Source: a marine gamma proteobacterium HTCC2143 (GTDB taxonomy: Bacteria; Pseudomonadota; Gammaproteobacteria; Pseudomonadales; Dasaniaceae). Taken from it: a stretch of 64,000 nt of DNA. Below, piece by piece: positions 27,496 to 35,807 of this stretch. A program made the translations under genes and the position numbers. The notes below the pieces were generated by a model. The model saw nothing but the letters and a program-made list of their open reading frames with translations. It was not told where the DNA came from and did not search any database. The stretch spans positions 1,067,201 through 1,131,200 of the forward strand of contig AAVT01000001.1 of NCBI GenBank assembly GCA_000169075.1, in the 5' to 3' direction. Position 1 is the first letter of the stretch; every line of letters begins with the position of its first letter.

Positions 27496-29193
27496 ATGAG
27501 TGTAAATAAACAGTTTGATGCGATTGTTGTTGGCTCTGGGATTTCTGGCGGTTGGGCTGCCAAAGAGTTAACTGAAAAAGGTCTAAAAGTTCTAGTGTTA
27601 GAAAGAGGCAAGCCAATAGAGCATGGAAAGGATTATAAAGGGGAGCATATGGCCCCCTGGGATATTCCTTATCGTGGTAGGCCTTTACGTGAACTTTATA
27701 AAGAAGAGTACGCTGTTCAAAGTAATAGTTATGCATTTGACGAAACAACGCGTCATTTTTTTAACAATGATAAAAAAAATCCTTATGTGCGCAACGATGA
27801 AAAGCCATTTGAATGGTTTCGCGCAGACGTATTGGGCGGTAGATCGCTGTTGTGGGCGCGTCAAGTTTATCGTTGGAGTGACCTAGATTTTGAGGCGAAT
27901 AAAAAAGATGGCCACGGTATTGACTGGCCCATTCGTTATAAAGATATCGCACCTTGGTACTCCCATGTCGAAAAATTTATCGGCGTGTCGGGAGAAAAAA
28001 TGAACCTACCACAACTGCCTGATGGTGAATTCCAGCCGCCCATGGAAATGAATATAGTGGAAAAAGCCGTCAAAAAAGGTATCGATGATAATTTTACCGA
28101 TCGTACAATGACAATAGGCAGGGTAGCGGTACAAACGGAAGCTAAAAACGGACGGGGGGCCTGTCACTATTGCGGGCCCTGCCAGCGCGGTTGTTCTGTT
28201 GGTGCATATTTTAGCAGCCAGAGTTCGACACTACCTGCCGCCGAGAAAACAGGGAATTTGACGATATTGTCTAATAGCGTTGTCGAAAGTCTCGATTACG
28301 ATGCTCAGAAAAAGCGAGTTAGTGGTGTTCACGTAATTGATGCCAATACCCGCGAAAAAACCACCTATACCTCAAAATTAGTTTTCCTTTGTGCGTCAAC
28401 AATCGGCAGCACTCAAATATTACTGAACTCGCGCTCTGAAACTTTTCCTAACGGGTTGGCCAATGGTAGTGGGGCGTTGGGACACTATTTAATGGATCAC
28501 ACTTATCGGACTAATATAGTCGGGTTGATGCCCGGCTATAAAGATAAGTATTACAGTGGAAACCGACCTAACGGTATTTATGTGCCTCGTTTCAGAAATT
28601 TGAATGATCAGGATGAAGATGCGGACTTCCTTCGCGGTTACGGTTTTCAGGGGAGCGCCTCACGGTTTGACTGGCAGTCAATGTCGAGTCAGATCAGTGG
28701 ATTTGGTACTGATTTCAAAAATGCAATGAGGGCGCCCGGCTCTTGGTTTTTCTATCTAGCAGGATTTGGTGAACAGCTACCGCATGCCAGCAATCAACTA
28801 AAATTATCGGAAACAAAGCTGGATCGCTTTGGTATTCCACAGGTTGAATTTGATGCCGAATTTGGTGCGAATGAAGATAACATGCGTCTGGATATGGTGA
28901 AGCAAGGAGAGAAGATGCTAAAAGCTGCGGGGCTGGCATTTGTCAAAGGGGATCCGGGAAAGAGTGTGCCTGGTGAATCTATTCATGAAATGGGTACAGC
29001 GCGAATGGGTAATGATCCATCAGAAGCTGTTTTGAATAAATGGAATCAGGCCCATGAAGTTCCCAACTTGTTTGTTACTGACGGCGCCTGTATGACCTCT
29101 TCATCCTGCGTAAACCCGTCATTGACCTATATGGCATTAACCGCCAGAGCTGTCGATTACGCAGTAAAGCAGCTTAAAGACGGCTATATTTAA
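27496..29193 (+). CDS. GMC family FAD-dependent oxidoreductase with four-Cys cluster
   Basis: A 565-residue flavoprotein of the gluconate/fructose/glucose dehydrogenase type. The FAD-binding loop is VVGSGISGGWAAKELTEKG (residues 11-29), with DVLGGRSLLWARQVYR following. The catalytic His is in SIHEMGTARMG and the Asn in CVNPSLTYMAL at the C-terminus. Cys 223, 226, 229 and 233 form CHYCGPCQRGC (C-x2-C-x2-C-x3-C), which may hold an iron-sulfur cluster as reported for some bacterial FAD-glucose dehydrogenases. No own signal is present; co-export with the upstream Tat protein is likely. Start ATG has GAGGAATCTATA. It should oxidise a sugar or cyclitol hydroxyl, with electrons passed to a quinone or cytochrome. 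Confidence 0.92.
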   Translation: MSVNKQFDAIVVGSGISGGWAAKELTEKGLKVLVLERGKPIEHGKDYKGEHMAPWDIPYRGRPLRELYKEEYAVQSNSYAFDETTRHFFNNDKKNPYVRNDEKPFEWFRADVLGGRSLLWARQVYRWSDLDFEANKKDGHGIDWPIRYKDIAPWYSHVEKFIGVSGEKMNLPQLPDGEFQPPMEMNIVEKAVKKGIDDNFTDRTMTIGRVAVQTEAKNGRGACHYCGPCQRGCSVGAYFSSQSSTLPAAEKTGNLTILSNSVVESLDYDAQKKRVSGVHVIDANTREKTTYTSKLVFLCASTIGSTQILLNSRSETFPNGLANGSGALGHYLMDHTYRTNIVGLMPGYKDKYYSGNRPNGIYVPRFRNLNDQDEDADFLRGYGFQGSASRFDWQSMSSQISGFGTDFKNAMRAPGSWFFYLAGFGEQLPHASNQLKLSETKLDRFGIPQVEFDAEFGANEDNMRLDMVKQGEKMLKAAGLAFVKGDPGKSVPGESIHEMGTARMGNDPSEAVLNKWNQAHEVPNLFVTDGACMTSSSCVNPSLTYMALTARAVDYAVKQLKDGYI

Positions 29194-29212
29194 TTGAATG
29201 ATGACGGATTAA

Positions 29213-30067
29213 ATGATGAATACATTACAGACAACGCGTCGACGTTTTCTAAGCATGGCTGCTGTCACTACTGGGGCCGGCTTATTTACAGGACTCAATG
29301 CTCCGGCCATGGGGATGGGATCACGTCTTGAGACTATCGGCATCCAGCTTTATACCGTTCGGGATTTAATGGCTAAAAGTGTATCTGATACATTGGCTGC
29401 ATTAGTTGCATTGGGATACAAAGAAGTAGAATTTGCCGGTTATTATGATCATAGCCCCGCGGAGATCCGTACTATGCTGTCAGGCGTCGGGCTTAGTTCG
29501 CCTTCTACCCATGTTCAGTTGACTGATATTAGGGATTCGTTAGAAAAAACGATGGATAGTGCCGCCGAGATAGGGCATGACTATGTTGTGCTGGCTTACC
29601 TGATGCCTAATGAACGTAAATCGATTGATGACTATAAGTCTTATATCGAATTATTCAGTAAGGCGGGTGAAGCAGCCAAGCAAAGGGGGTTGCAGTTTGG
29701 CTATCATAATCATCATTTTGAATTTGAAGACATGGAGGGGATGAAGCCTTATGACCTGATGTTGCAGCAGATTGATAGTGAGCTAATGAAAATGACAATG
29801 GACTTGTATTGGATACATCGAGCCGGGCAGGACCCCTTCTACTATTTTGATAAATACCCCGGTCGCTTTAAGCAGTGCCACGTAAAAGATATGAATAAAG
29901 ACGGAGGCATAGAAAACGTCGGCGCAGGCACTATCGACTTTGCTAAAATATTTGCGCAAAGCGAAAGAGCGGGATTTGAGCACTATTACGTCGAGCATGA
30001 TATGCCGATAAATTCACTGCAAACCGCTGAAAATAGCATAGCGTATTTGAAAGAACTGACCTTCTAA
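29213..30067 (+). CDS. Tat-exported sugar phosphate isomerase/epimerase-like TIM barrel
   Basis: A 284-residue xylose-isomerase-like (AP endonuclease 2 superfamily) protein. The N-terminus TTRRRFLSMAAVTTGAGLF is a Tat signal, so it works in the periplasm, not the cytosol. The barrel shows IGIQLYTVRDLM, KEVEFAGYYDHSP, FGYHNHHFEFE, MDLYWIHRAGQDP, FKQCHVKDM and YYVEHDMP, with His, Asp and Glu ligands for a divalent metal. It follows the GMC gene by 19 bp and is very likely the third gene of that operon. Periplasmic relatives occur beside GMC or Gfo/Idh oxidoreductases in sugar loci. The reaction is not known; epimerisation or cleavage of an oxidised sugar is plausible. Confidence 0.9.
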   Translation: MMNTLQTTRRRFLSMAAVTTGAGLFTGLNAPAMGMGSRLETIGIQLYTVRDLMAKSVSDTLAALVALGYKEVEFAGYYDHSPAEIRTMLSGVGLSSPSTHVQLTDIRDSLEKTMDSAAEIGHDYVVLAYLMPNERKSIDDYKSYIELFSKAGEAAKQRGLQFGYHNHHFEFEDMEGMKPYDLMLQQIDSELMKMTMDLYWIHRAGQDPFYYFDKYPGRFKQCHVKDMNKDGGIENVGAGTIDFAKIFAQSERAGFEHYYVEHDMPINSLQTAENSIAYLKELTF

Positions 30068-30146
30068 CAGCGACGTTGCGGTGTTATGCCTACAGAGGTT
30101 CTCGGGCGGTAATGAATAGGTGTAACGTGTGTTAGCGAGAGGGCGT

Positions 30147-30722
30147 TTACGGTGCGGGGTGTATTGGGTCAACCCAATGCAGTCCATCAGGTTCTTCAAT
30201 GACCGGGATATCCAAGTTAACAACAACGGGGTCTTGGCCGCTTCTCACTAGCACACAATTTAAGGGTTCATCGTCGTTAGCATTGATTTCCTGGTGGGGT
30301 ACATAAGGTGGGACGAAAATAAAATCCCCTGGCCCCGCTTCGGCTACGTATTCAAGCTTTTCACCCCAGCGCATTCGAGCTTTGCCACTGATAATGTAAA
30401 TGATACTTTCCAGATCGCCATGATGATGGGCGCCTGTTTTGGCATCGGCATGGATTTGAACAGTTCCTGCCCATAGCTTCTGTGCGCCGGCAGTGGCTAG
30501 GTTAATAGCCGCAGCCCGATTCATACCGGGTGTTTGTGCTGTATTGATGTCAAGATGATCACCGCTGATCACTTTTACACCATTTTCATGCCAATGATTG
30601 TGTTCTTCAGCCACAGAAAATCCCCTAAGCCATTGTGTTTCTCTAGGGCAGACTAGAACATTTTTTGAGGGGAATGGCAATTCTGCTGTACCTTTTTCAA
30701 CATTTACTAGCACATGACACAC
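30147..30722 (-). CDS. Cupin domain protein
   Basis: A 191-residue protein with one cupin barrel. Metal-binding motif one is ADAKTGAHHHGDLESIIYII at about residues 91-110 (HxH...E) with GKARMRWG, and motif two is GPGDFIFVPPYVPHQEIN. No signal peptide was seen. The ATG at 30722 overlaps the end of the upstream DksA/TraR-like gene by 26 bp; a GTG nine bases later is also possible. Cupins of this length include small oxygenases, isomerases and sugar-binding proteins; function is not assignable. Confidence 0.82.
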   Translation of the reverse strand: MCHVLVNVEKGTAELPFPSKNVLVCPRETQWLRGFSVAEEHNHWHENGVKVISGDHLDINTAQTPGMNRAAAINLATAGAQKLWAGTVQIHADAKTGAHHHGDLESIIYIISGKARMRWGEKLEYVAEAGPGDFIFVPPYVPHQEINANDDEPLNCVLVRSGQDPVVVNLDIPVIEEPDGLHWVDPIHPAP

Positions 30723-31017
30723 AGTGAATGGTTTCCGGAATTGCTTTCAGTCGAATCGGATTTATAGCTTCGCCACAGTTCGAACATTTCCCATACGTCT
30801 TATTGTCTATTTTTTCCAATGCCGAACGAATTTCTTGAATAGCTAAGCTGGTTTCCCGGCCTATTTCTTCAAGAACCTCGTCATTTTCACGCTCCTGTGC
30901 CTGTTCCGAAGAGTCGCTAGAATGGCTTTTACTAACATTACGTTTCACCTTTGTTAGTCGCTCTTCAAGCGCTCTCAGCTTTTTGTTGAGCATATCCTCT
31001 ACAGGCTTATATTTCAT
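30697..31017 (-). CDS. TraR/DksA-family zinc finger protein
   Basis: A 106-residue small DksA-like protein. It has an N-terminal coiled-coil region (MLNKKLRALEERLTKVKRNV) and the C-terminal C4 zinc finger YGKCSNCGEAINPIRLKAIP with HCVSC completing C-x2-C...C-x2-C. EEIGRETSLAIQEIRSALEK matches the TraR/YbiI group, shorter than DksA. It may bind the RNA polymerase secondary channel; the tip DxxDxA acidic motif is not obvious. The ATG at 31017 has TTGGAGTTACT upstream and is preferred to the 5' extended frame (to 31047) that overlaps ydcH. It is 26 bp downstream of the YdcH-family gene. Confidence 0.9.
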   Translation of the reverse strand: MKYKPVEDMLNKKLRALEERLTKVKRNVSKSHSSDSSEQAQERENDEVLEEIGRETSLAIQEIRSALEKIDNKTYGKCSNCGEAINPIRLKAIPETIHCVSCASKC

Positions 31018-31043
31018 AGTAACTCCAACAATGTATCGAATAA

Positions 31044-31280
31044 TCAACCGCAGAGCATCTGGTATAGCTCATCCTTTAAATGCACACGGCGAATTTTGGC
31101 TTGTTCTTCTGTGCGAGTAGCTACAGGGTCAACTTCCGCTTCCATATGCTCAATATCATTAGTCAATTCATGATATTCATCAAAAAGCCTGCGGAAATGA
31201 TTGTTGCCGATTTTTAGTTCATGGATACGATTGCGCAGGTGAGGGAATTCGTGTGCTAAATCATGATGTTCTATCGTCAT
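31044..31280 (-). CDS. YdcH/DUF465 family small protein
   Basis: A 78-residue highly charged, coiled-coil protein. HDLAHEFPHLRNRIHELKIG, FRRLFDEYHELTNDIEHMEA and the tail RRVHLKDELYQMLCG are the conserved pattern of the DUF465/YdcH family. The function is unknown; family members are small soluble proteins. It is first in a minus-strand group with the DksA-like and cupin genes. Confidence 0.9.
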   Translation of the reverse strand: MTIEHHDLAHEFPHLRNRIHELKIGNNHFRRLFDEYHELTNDIEHMEAEVDPVATRTEEQAKIRRVHLKDELYQMLCG

Positions 31281-31405
31281 TTGTTATCCCTTAATAAGGT
31301 GATTCTTATGTTCAGGATATATCGCCCCAACAAACTCGCTATGATCTGTGTCATATATTTGGATGGGGACGAGGATAGAGGTTGTCGAAACTACAGCGTG
31401 GAACA

Positions 31406-31435
31406 AGAAAAGCGGTTTTTAATAACCGCTTTTCT
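31406..31435 (-). terminator. Strong stem-loop terminator after the sulfatase
   Basis: AGAAAAGCGGTT and AACCGCTTTTCT form a perfect 12-bp stem. It begins 4 bp beyond the sulfatase stop and has an A/T-rich stem base suited to termination in both directions. Confidence 0.8.
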
Positions 31436-31438
31436 GTC

Positions 31439-32878
31439 TTACTTTATGGTGGGAAGGGCAGTGATCTTTATCAATTGATTTTCAACCGGCTTAACTGAAA
31501 GCTGGTGTTGTTCAATGAGTTTAGCTGCGGACGCGATAATGGCGGGGTTAACCGCGCCGACGTCAAATCGTTCCGAAGGGTCCACCAGTAAATTAAATAC
31601 TTGCGGTGGTGTATGGGTGAGAATCTTCTGCTCTTTGGTGTAAATATTAGCCACTGTTTTAAAGTGAACTTTCCAGTCGCCTTGCCTAACGGCGAAAATT
31701 TTGTCGCCATGATAATAAAAGATATTTTTTCTTTCATTACTTTTTTGTTCAAACATCGTTGGGCTTAGATCATAACCGTCATAGCTGCGATCAGAAGGCA
31801 TATCAATACCTGCAATACTCATAATGGTGGGAAATAAGTCCAGCGTTGATGCTGTGTTGTGTGCAACGGCAGGTTTAATTTTTTCTGGCCACCAAAATAT
31901 AGCAGGCTCTCGCATACCGCCTTCATAAGAGGTGCCTTTGCCACTTTTTAAGAGGCCCGCAGAGCCACCGTGTGCTCCCATTATCAGCCAGGGACCGTTG
32001 TCTGATGTAAATACGACGAGTGTATTTTCGCTAATGCCTTGTTCCGATAAGGTACTCAATACTTGGCCAACGCTCCAGTCTATTTCTTCGATAACATCGC
32101 CATAAAGTCCCCGGTCACTACTTCCACGAAATTGATCAGAGGCAAAAAGCGGCACATGAGGCATGGAGTGGGCAAGATAGAGAAAGAAGGGCTGATTGCT
32201 GTTTTTCTTGATGAAGCTGACGGCTTCCTGAGTATACCGCTTAGTTATCGTGTTCTGATTCGCCGGCCGTTCGATAATGCTGCGGTTTTGCATCAGCGGA
32301 ACATTAAAATCGCCATCTTTTGCATGGGTAATGGTCTGAATATAACTAAGTTCCTTTTTAAGGTCATGATCATTGCTATAGGGAATACCAAAATATTCGT
32401 CAAAACCATGATCTAGCGGTTGGAATCCCGGAAGATGGCCGAGATGCCATTTGCCAACCAATGCTGTGCGGTAGTCTTTCTCTTTCAGCGCTTTGGCAAT
32501 GGTAATTTCTGTTGTTGGCAGTCCGCCGGTAGAGGTCGGGAAGAGCACTCGTATCTGGTCATGTGCCATACCGCTACGAACTGGTAGCCGTCCCGTTAAC
32601 AAGCCCGCACGACTAGGTGTACAGACGCTGGAAGCGGCATAAAAATTGGTCCACTTGATGCCTTCAGCGGCCATCTGGTCGAGATTAGGAGAGCGTATGG
32701 TTGGGTGGCCATATGCCCCTATGTCGCCGTAGCCCATATCGTCAGCAAATATAATAATAACATTAGGCGACTGATGGGAAGGATTGGCGACAGCATAGGC
32801 CGACAATAATAAGCTAACCAGTAAGAGATTTATGGGGGCGAGCAGTGCTTTTGATAGTAGTTTCACGGTATATTCCAT
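31439..32878 (-). CDS. Exported sulfatase (formylglycine-dependent)
   Basis: A 479-residue type I arylsulfatase-like enzyme. The signal peptide is NLLLVSLLLSAYAVA. NVIIIFADDMGYGDIGAYG carries the metal-binding Asp pair (about 46-47). SVCTPSRAGLLTGRLPVRSG holds the CxPxR motif, with Cys at about 86 to be converted to formylglycine. GKWHLGH and VVFTSDNGPW supply further active-site residues. It should remove sulfate esters from a carbohydrate or similar substrate in the periplasm. A formylglycine-generating enzyme is not seen in the window and must be elsewhere. It is divergent from the DUF1080 gene across about 140 bp. Confidence 0.93.
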   Translation of the reverse strand: MEYTVKLLSKALLAPINLLLVSLLLSAYAVANPSHQSPNVIIIFADDMGYGDIGAYGHPTIRSPNLDQMAAEGIKWTNFYAASSVCTPSRAGLLTGRLPVRSGMAHDQIRVLFPTSTGGLPTTEITIAKALKEKDYRTALVGKWHLGHLPGFQPLDHGFDEYFGIPYSNDHDLKKELSYIQTITHAKDGDFNVPLMQNRSIIERPANQNTITKRYTQEAVSFIKKNSNQPFFLYLAHSMPHVPLFASDQFRGSSDRGLYGDVIEEIDWSVGQVLSTLSEQGISENTLVVFTSDNGPWLIMGAHGGSAGLLKSGKGTSYEGGMREPAIFWWPEKIKPAVAHNTASTLDLFPTIMSIAGIDMPSDRSYDGYDLSPTMFEQKSNERKNIFYYHGDKIFAVRQGDWKVHFKTVANIYTKEQKILTHTPPQVFNLLVDPSERFDVGAVNPAIIASAAKLIEQHQLSVKPVENQLIKITALPTIK

Positions 32879-33019
32879 TATTCTTAGAATGACAAACTGC
32901 TACTATAATAACGGAAAAATAAGCGTCGGCACATAACGGCTAAAACTTAGCTGAAGAAAAATGGCCTCGTTGGGATACCTACAGAAAATAGTATTAAAAC
33001 AGGATAGGAGAACGGTTCA

Positions 33020-33820
33020 ATGACTCATTATAGTGTGCTGATAAGACTTGTCGCAGTGGTCTTATTATTCGGAATGGCTTCACTGAGTATCGCTGATGAT
33101 GAGCCCAAGTGGACGAGCCTATTTAATGGTGAGGACTTGGATGGTTGGATTGTTAAAGTTCGCTACCATCCTTTAGGTGAGAACCCTTCAAATACATTTC
33201 GCGTAGAAGATGGACTGCTGACAGTTTCATACGATGGCTATGAGAAGTTTAACAATAAGTTTGGTCATTTAATCTATCAAATCCCCTATTCTCATTATCG
33301 CTTTCGGATGCAGTACCGTTTTGTTGGCGAGCAAATCAAGGGCGGTGCCGGCTGGGCGTTTCGAAATAGTGGCATTATGATTCATGGTCAGAGTCCTGCG
33401 AGCATGGGGCTGGATCAAGAATTTCCAGTTTCAATCGAGGTGCAGTTACTGGGGGGCGGCGGCACCCGTTCTCGTAGCACTGCAAATATGTGCTCGCCGG
33501 GAACCCATATCGAAATGGAGGGGAAAACTAAGACCCGACACTGTATTGATTCGGCGTCAAAAACCTTCCACGGCGATCAGTGGGTTAACGTAGAGGTCGA
33601 GGTCAGGGGTAATGATAGTATCAAGCACTTTGTTAATAATGAATTAGTTATGGAGTACCAGCGCCCGCAACTTGACCCGCGAGATAAAGATGCGAAACCG
33701 CTTGTTGCAGCAGCCTCCGACAATGTTATGTTGTCAGGTGGGTATATATCGCTGCAGTCTGAAAGTCATCCAATACAGTTTAGACATCTTGAGCTTCAAG
33801 TATTACCGCACAGTGACTGA
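33020..33820 (+). CDS. DUF1080 / 3-keto-disaccharide hydrolase family protein, exported
   Basis: A 266-residue secreted protein. The signal peptide is LVAVVLLFGMASLSIA. The concanavalin-like domain has WTSLFNGEDLDGWIVK, FRVEDGLLTVS, GHLIYQIPYSHYRFRMQYRF, NSGIMIHGQ and EVQLLGGGGTRSRSTANM. Members of DUF1080 (PF06439) include enzymes that hydrolyse 3-keto-glycosides. This fits the neighbouring GMC dehydrogenase, which could supply the 3-keto substrate. Start has AGGAGAACGG. It may share its promoter region with the divergent sulfatase. Confidence 0.9.
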   Translation: MTHYSVLIRLVAVVLLFGMASLSIADDEPKWTSLFNGEDLDGWIVKVRYHPLGENPSNTFRVEDGLLTVSYDGYEKFNNKFGHLIYQIPYSHYRFRMQYRFVGEQIKGGAGWAFRNSGIMIHGQSPASMGLDQEFPVSIEVQLLGGGGTRSRSTANMCSPGTHIEMEGKTKTRHCIDSASKTFHGDQWVNVEVEVRGNDSIKHFVNNELVMEYQRPQLDPRDKDAKPLVAAASDNVMLSGGYISLQSESHPIQFRHLELQVLPHSD

Positions 33821-33887
33821 TAGGTTGACAAACATGTCATCTATGACCGTTCAGTGTTTATTGACAAGGCTGTCTGTGTGAATTGAG

Positions 33888-34211
33888 CTACTGGGTTACA
33901 CTTTTTTCTGTAGGTACAATCCGGGTCACTTGAATCGCGCTGCGATCCATCATCTCGAGAATCGACGGCGCAATATCGTTCTTCCAAGTGTCGCTCTCAT
34001 AGACCTCCGCATAGAGCTCTTTACATTGTGCTTCATTCTCGAAGCGCCGAGTCCATATATAAACGGAGTTATCGCTTTCATGGCGGAAGCTGCCGGTAAT
34101 AACCATGCCTTTTGAGACCTGAAATGGAATAATAGTCTTTTCCATATAAGTAACCCATCTGTCCATTTGGCCAGGAAGAATTTTATATTGCCTGAGCTCG
34201 TAAAATGCCAT
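33888..34211 (-). CDS. NIPSNAP family protein
   Basis: A 107-residue ferredoxin-like-fold protein of the NIPSNAP family. YELRQYKILPGQMDRWVTYM, FRHESDNSVYIWTRRFEN and a final SAIQVTRI strand are typical. The role is unknown, and similar proteins are often found near catabolic oxidoreductases. The protein is cytosolic and the gene is single. Confidence 0.85.
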   Translation of the reverse strand: MAFYELRQYKILPGQMDRWVTYMEKTIIPFQVSKGMVITGSFRHESDNSVYIWTRRFENEAQCKELYAEVYESDTWKNDIAPSILEMMDRSAIQVTRIVPTEKSVTQ

Positions 34212-34390
34212 GATTGTCTCCTTGAAAAATGGCTATGTTACCAGTCACGACGTATATGTACAGTTGGTGGCAGAGCCTAACTCTAAGTCAGGTCGGACAA
34301 AAAAAGGTTTAATCGAGAGTAACCAGATTGTGAAGTTGTTGCAGTATGGTTACGATATTTCACTGGCATAATTTGGAAAGGAAATTTAAC

Positions 34391-35155
34391 GTGGACTACA
34401 AAGTTGCTCTGATTACCGGTGCGTCAACGGGAATAGGTAAAGCAATTGCTGAATCGTTAGCTCAAAGAGGCGTTAAGCTAATTTTGGTGGCTCGACGTAA
34501 AGAGCAGCTGGAGCGGCTGCAGCAAGAGCTTTCAAACATTACTGAGAGTTATGTTATCGCCTGCGATATAACCGATAAAATCAAGTTGGCAGCTGCATTA
34601 GAGCAACTTCCCGCAAGCTTCTCAGCAGTCGATATTTTAGTTAACAATGCAGGTTTGGCTTTGGGCTTAAAAGGAGCTCAGGAAGCTGATTGGAATGACT
34701 GGGAAACAATGATCAACGTAAACTGCATAGCCCTAGCTCATATTACCCGACTGTTGTTACCGGGAATGGTGGCACGACATTGTGGACATGTCGTCAATAT
34801 TGGCTCGATTGCTGGCACCTACCCTTATCAAGGTGGCAATGTGTATGGTGCGACTAAGGCCTTTGTTGAGCAATTCACTTTAAACTTGAAGGCCGATTTG
34901 TTGGGTACCCCCGTTCGTGCTACTAGTATTGAGCCTGGCATGGTTGGGCAAAGTGAATTTTCCCTCGTGCGGTTTAAGGGTGATAAAGAGCAGGCGGAAA
35001 AGGTGTACGAAGGGATAGATGCCTTGCAGCCGATTGATATTGCCAATAGTGTGGTTTGGGTTTTAGAGCAACCTAAACATGTGAATATCAACAGGATGGA
35101 AATTATGCCAGTCGGCCAGGCACCATCGCGACCCGCATATGATAAAAAGCAATAA
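34391..35155 (+). CDS. SDR family oxidoreductase (YdfG-like)
   Basis: A 254-residue classical SDR. It has ALITGASTGIGKAIAESLA, VARRKEQLERL (the Arg pair favours NADP), LVNNAGLALG, INIGSIAGTYPY with catalytic Ser, YGATKAF Tyr/Lys, and IEPGMVG. Block EFSLVRFKGDKEQAEKVYEG is typical of the YdfG / 3-hydroxy acid dehydrogenase group, so oxidation of serine, 3-hydroxyisobutyrate or related acids with NADP is likely. GTG at 34391, preceded by GGAAAGGAAATTTAAC, is preferred to the ATG at 34346. Confidence 0.88.
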   Translation: MDYKVALITGASTGIGKAIAESLAQRGVKLILVARRKEQLERLQQELSNITESYVIACDITDKIKLAAALEQLPASFSAVDILVNNAGLALGLKGAQEADWNDWETMINVNCIALAHITRLLLPGMVARHCGHVVNIGSIAGTYPYQGGNVYGATKAFVEQFTLNLKADLLGTPVRATSIEPGMVGQSEFSLVRFKGDKEQAEKVYEGIDALQPIDIANSVVWVLEQPKHVNINRMEIMPVGQAPSRPAYDKKQ

Positions 35156-35310
35156 CGATTAACAGCGCTTGCTATTCAAAAGGCTCCCGGAATAGATACG
35201 GAGTCCGTTAGCCAATGAAGGGTCAGTATTTGCATGTGGTTGAGGGGCGCATCGAATCGTTCTCGCTCCCCTGAATAATTCCGCTAAACGGAAGCTCTTG
35301 TGGGCGTTGC

Positions 35311-35339
35311 TTGACTTTGTTGTGTTTGCCCTGTATGGT
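35311..35339 (+). promoter_or_regulatory. Sigma-70 promoter of the cold-shock gene
   Basis: TTGACT and TATGGT are separated by 17 bp. Transcription would start near 35346, giving a leader of about 140 nt before the start codon, as in cold-inducible csp genes. Confidence 0.6.
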
Positions 35340-35487
35340 GCCGCACAGCTAGAAAGAAAGTCTTTTCAATACACACCATTTCGCTGTTTTATTCGTAATT
35401 CCTCGACATTTGGTTTCTAAGTCTTAGTCTATTTTTTCCGCTACCCAAGCCTAACGGCACACTTAAATTAAATATCAGGATATTATT
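35340..35487 (+). promoter_or_regulatory. Long 5' leader of the cold-shock mRNA
   Basis: This approximately 140-nt non-coding stretch contains no reading frame. Long structured leaders mediate cold-dependent stability and translation in cspA-type mRNAs; the same is inferred here. The site AGGATATT sits just before the ATG. Confidence 0.5.
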
Positions 35488-35694
35488 ATGTCTACAGTTA
35501 CTGGCACCGTAAAATGGTTCAACGAATCTAAAGGTTTTGGCTTTATCGAGCAAGAATCTGGCCCAGACGTTTTCGCTCACTTTAGCGCTATCGTAAGCTC
35601 AGGCTTCAAAACTTTGGCTGAAGGCCAACGTGTAGAGTTCACTGTTACAGCTGGTCAGAAAGGCCCACAAGCTGAAAACATCGTTGCCATCTAA
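35488..35694 (+). CDS. Cold-shock protein of the CspA family
   Basis: A 68-residue single-stranded nucleic-acid-binding OB-fold protein. RNP1 is KGFGFIEQ and RNP2 is VFAHFSAI, both intact. [20 protein letters not shown] is the standard N-terminus. It acts as an RNA chaperone in the cytoplasm. It is monocistronic, with a recognisable promoter, leader and strong terminator. Which of the organism's csp paralogues it equals cannot be told here. Confidence 0.96.
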   Translation: MSTVTGTVKWFNESKGFGFIEQESGPDVFAHFSAIVSSGFKTLAEGQRVEFTVTAGQKGPQAENIVAI

Positions 35695-35745
35695 GGTAAC
35701 ACATTAAGACAGGGCTACTTCCTCATTGGGGGAGTTGGCCTTTAT

Positions 35746-35777
35746 AAAAAAAGCAGGCCATTGGCCTGCTTTTTTTA
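35746..35777. terminator. Bidirectional rho-independent terminator
   Basis: AGCAGGCC and GGCCTGCT form a perfect 8-bp stem with a 3-nt loop, flanked by seven A on one side and six T on the other. It serves the csp gene and could also end the convergent D-aminoacylase transcript. Confidence 0.9.
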
Positions 35778-35807
35778 TGTTCGGCTATTGGAAATAATGG
35801 CCGATGG

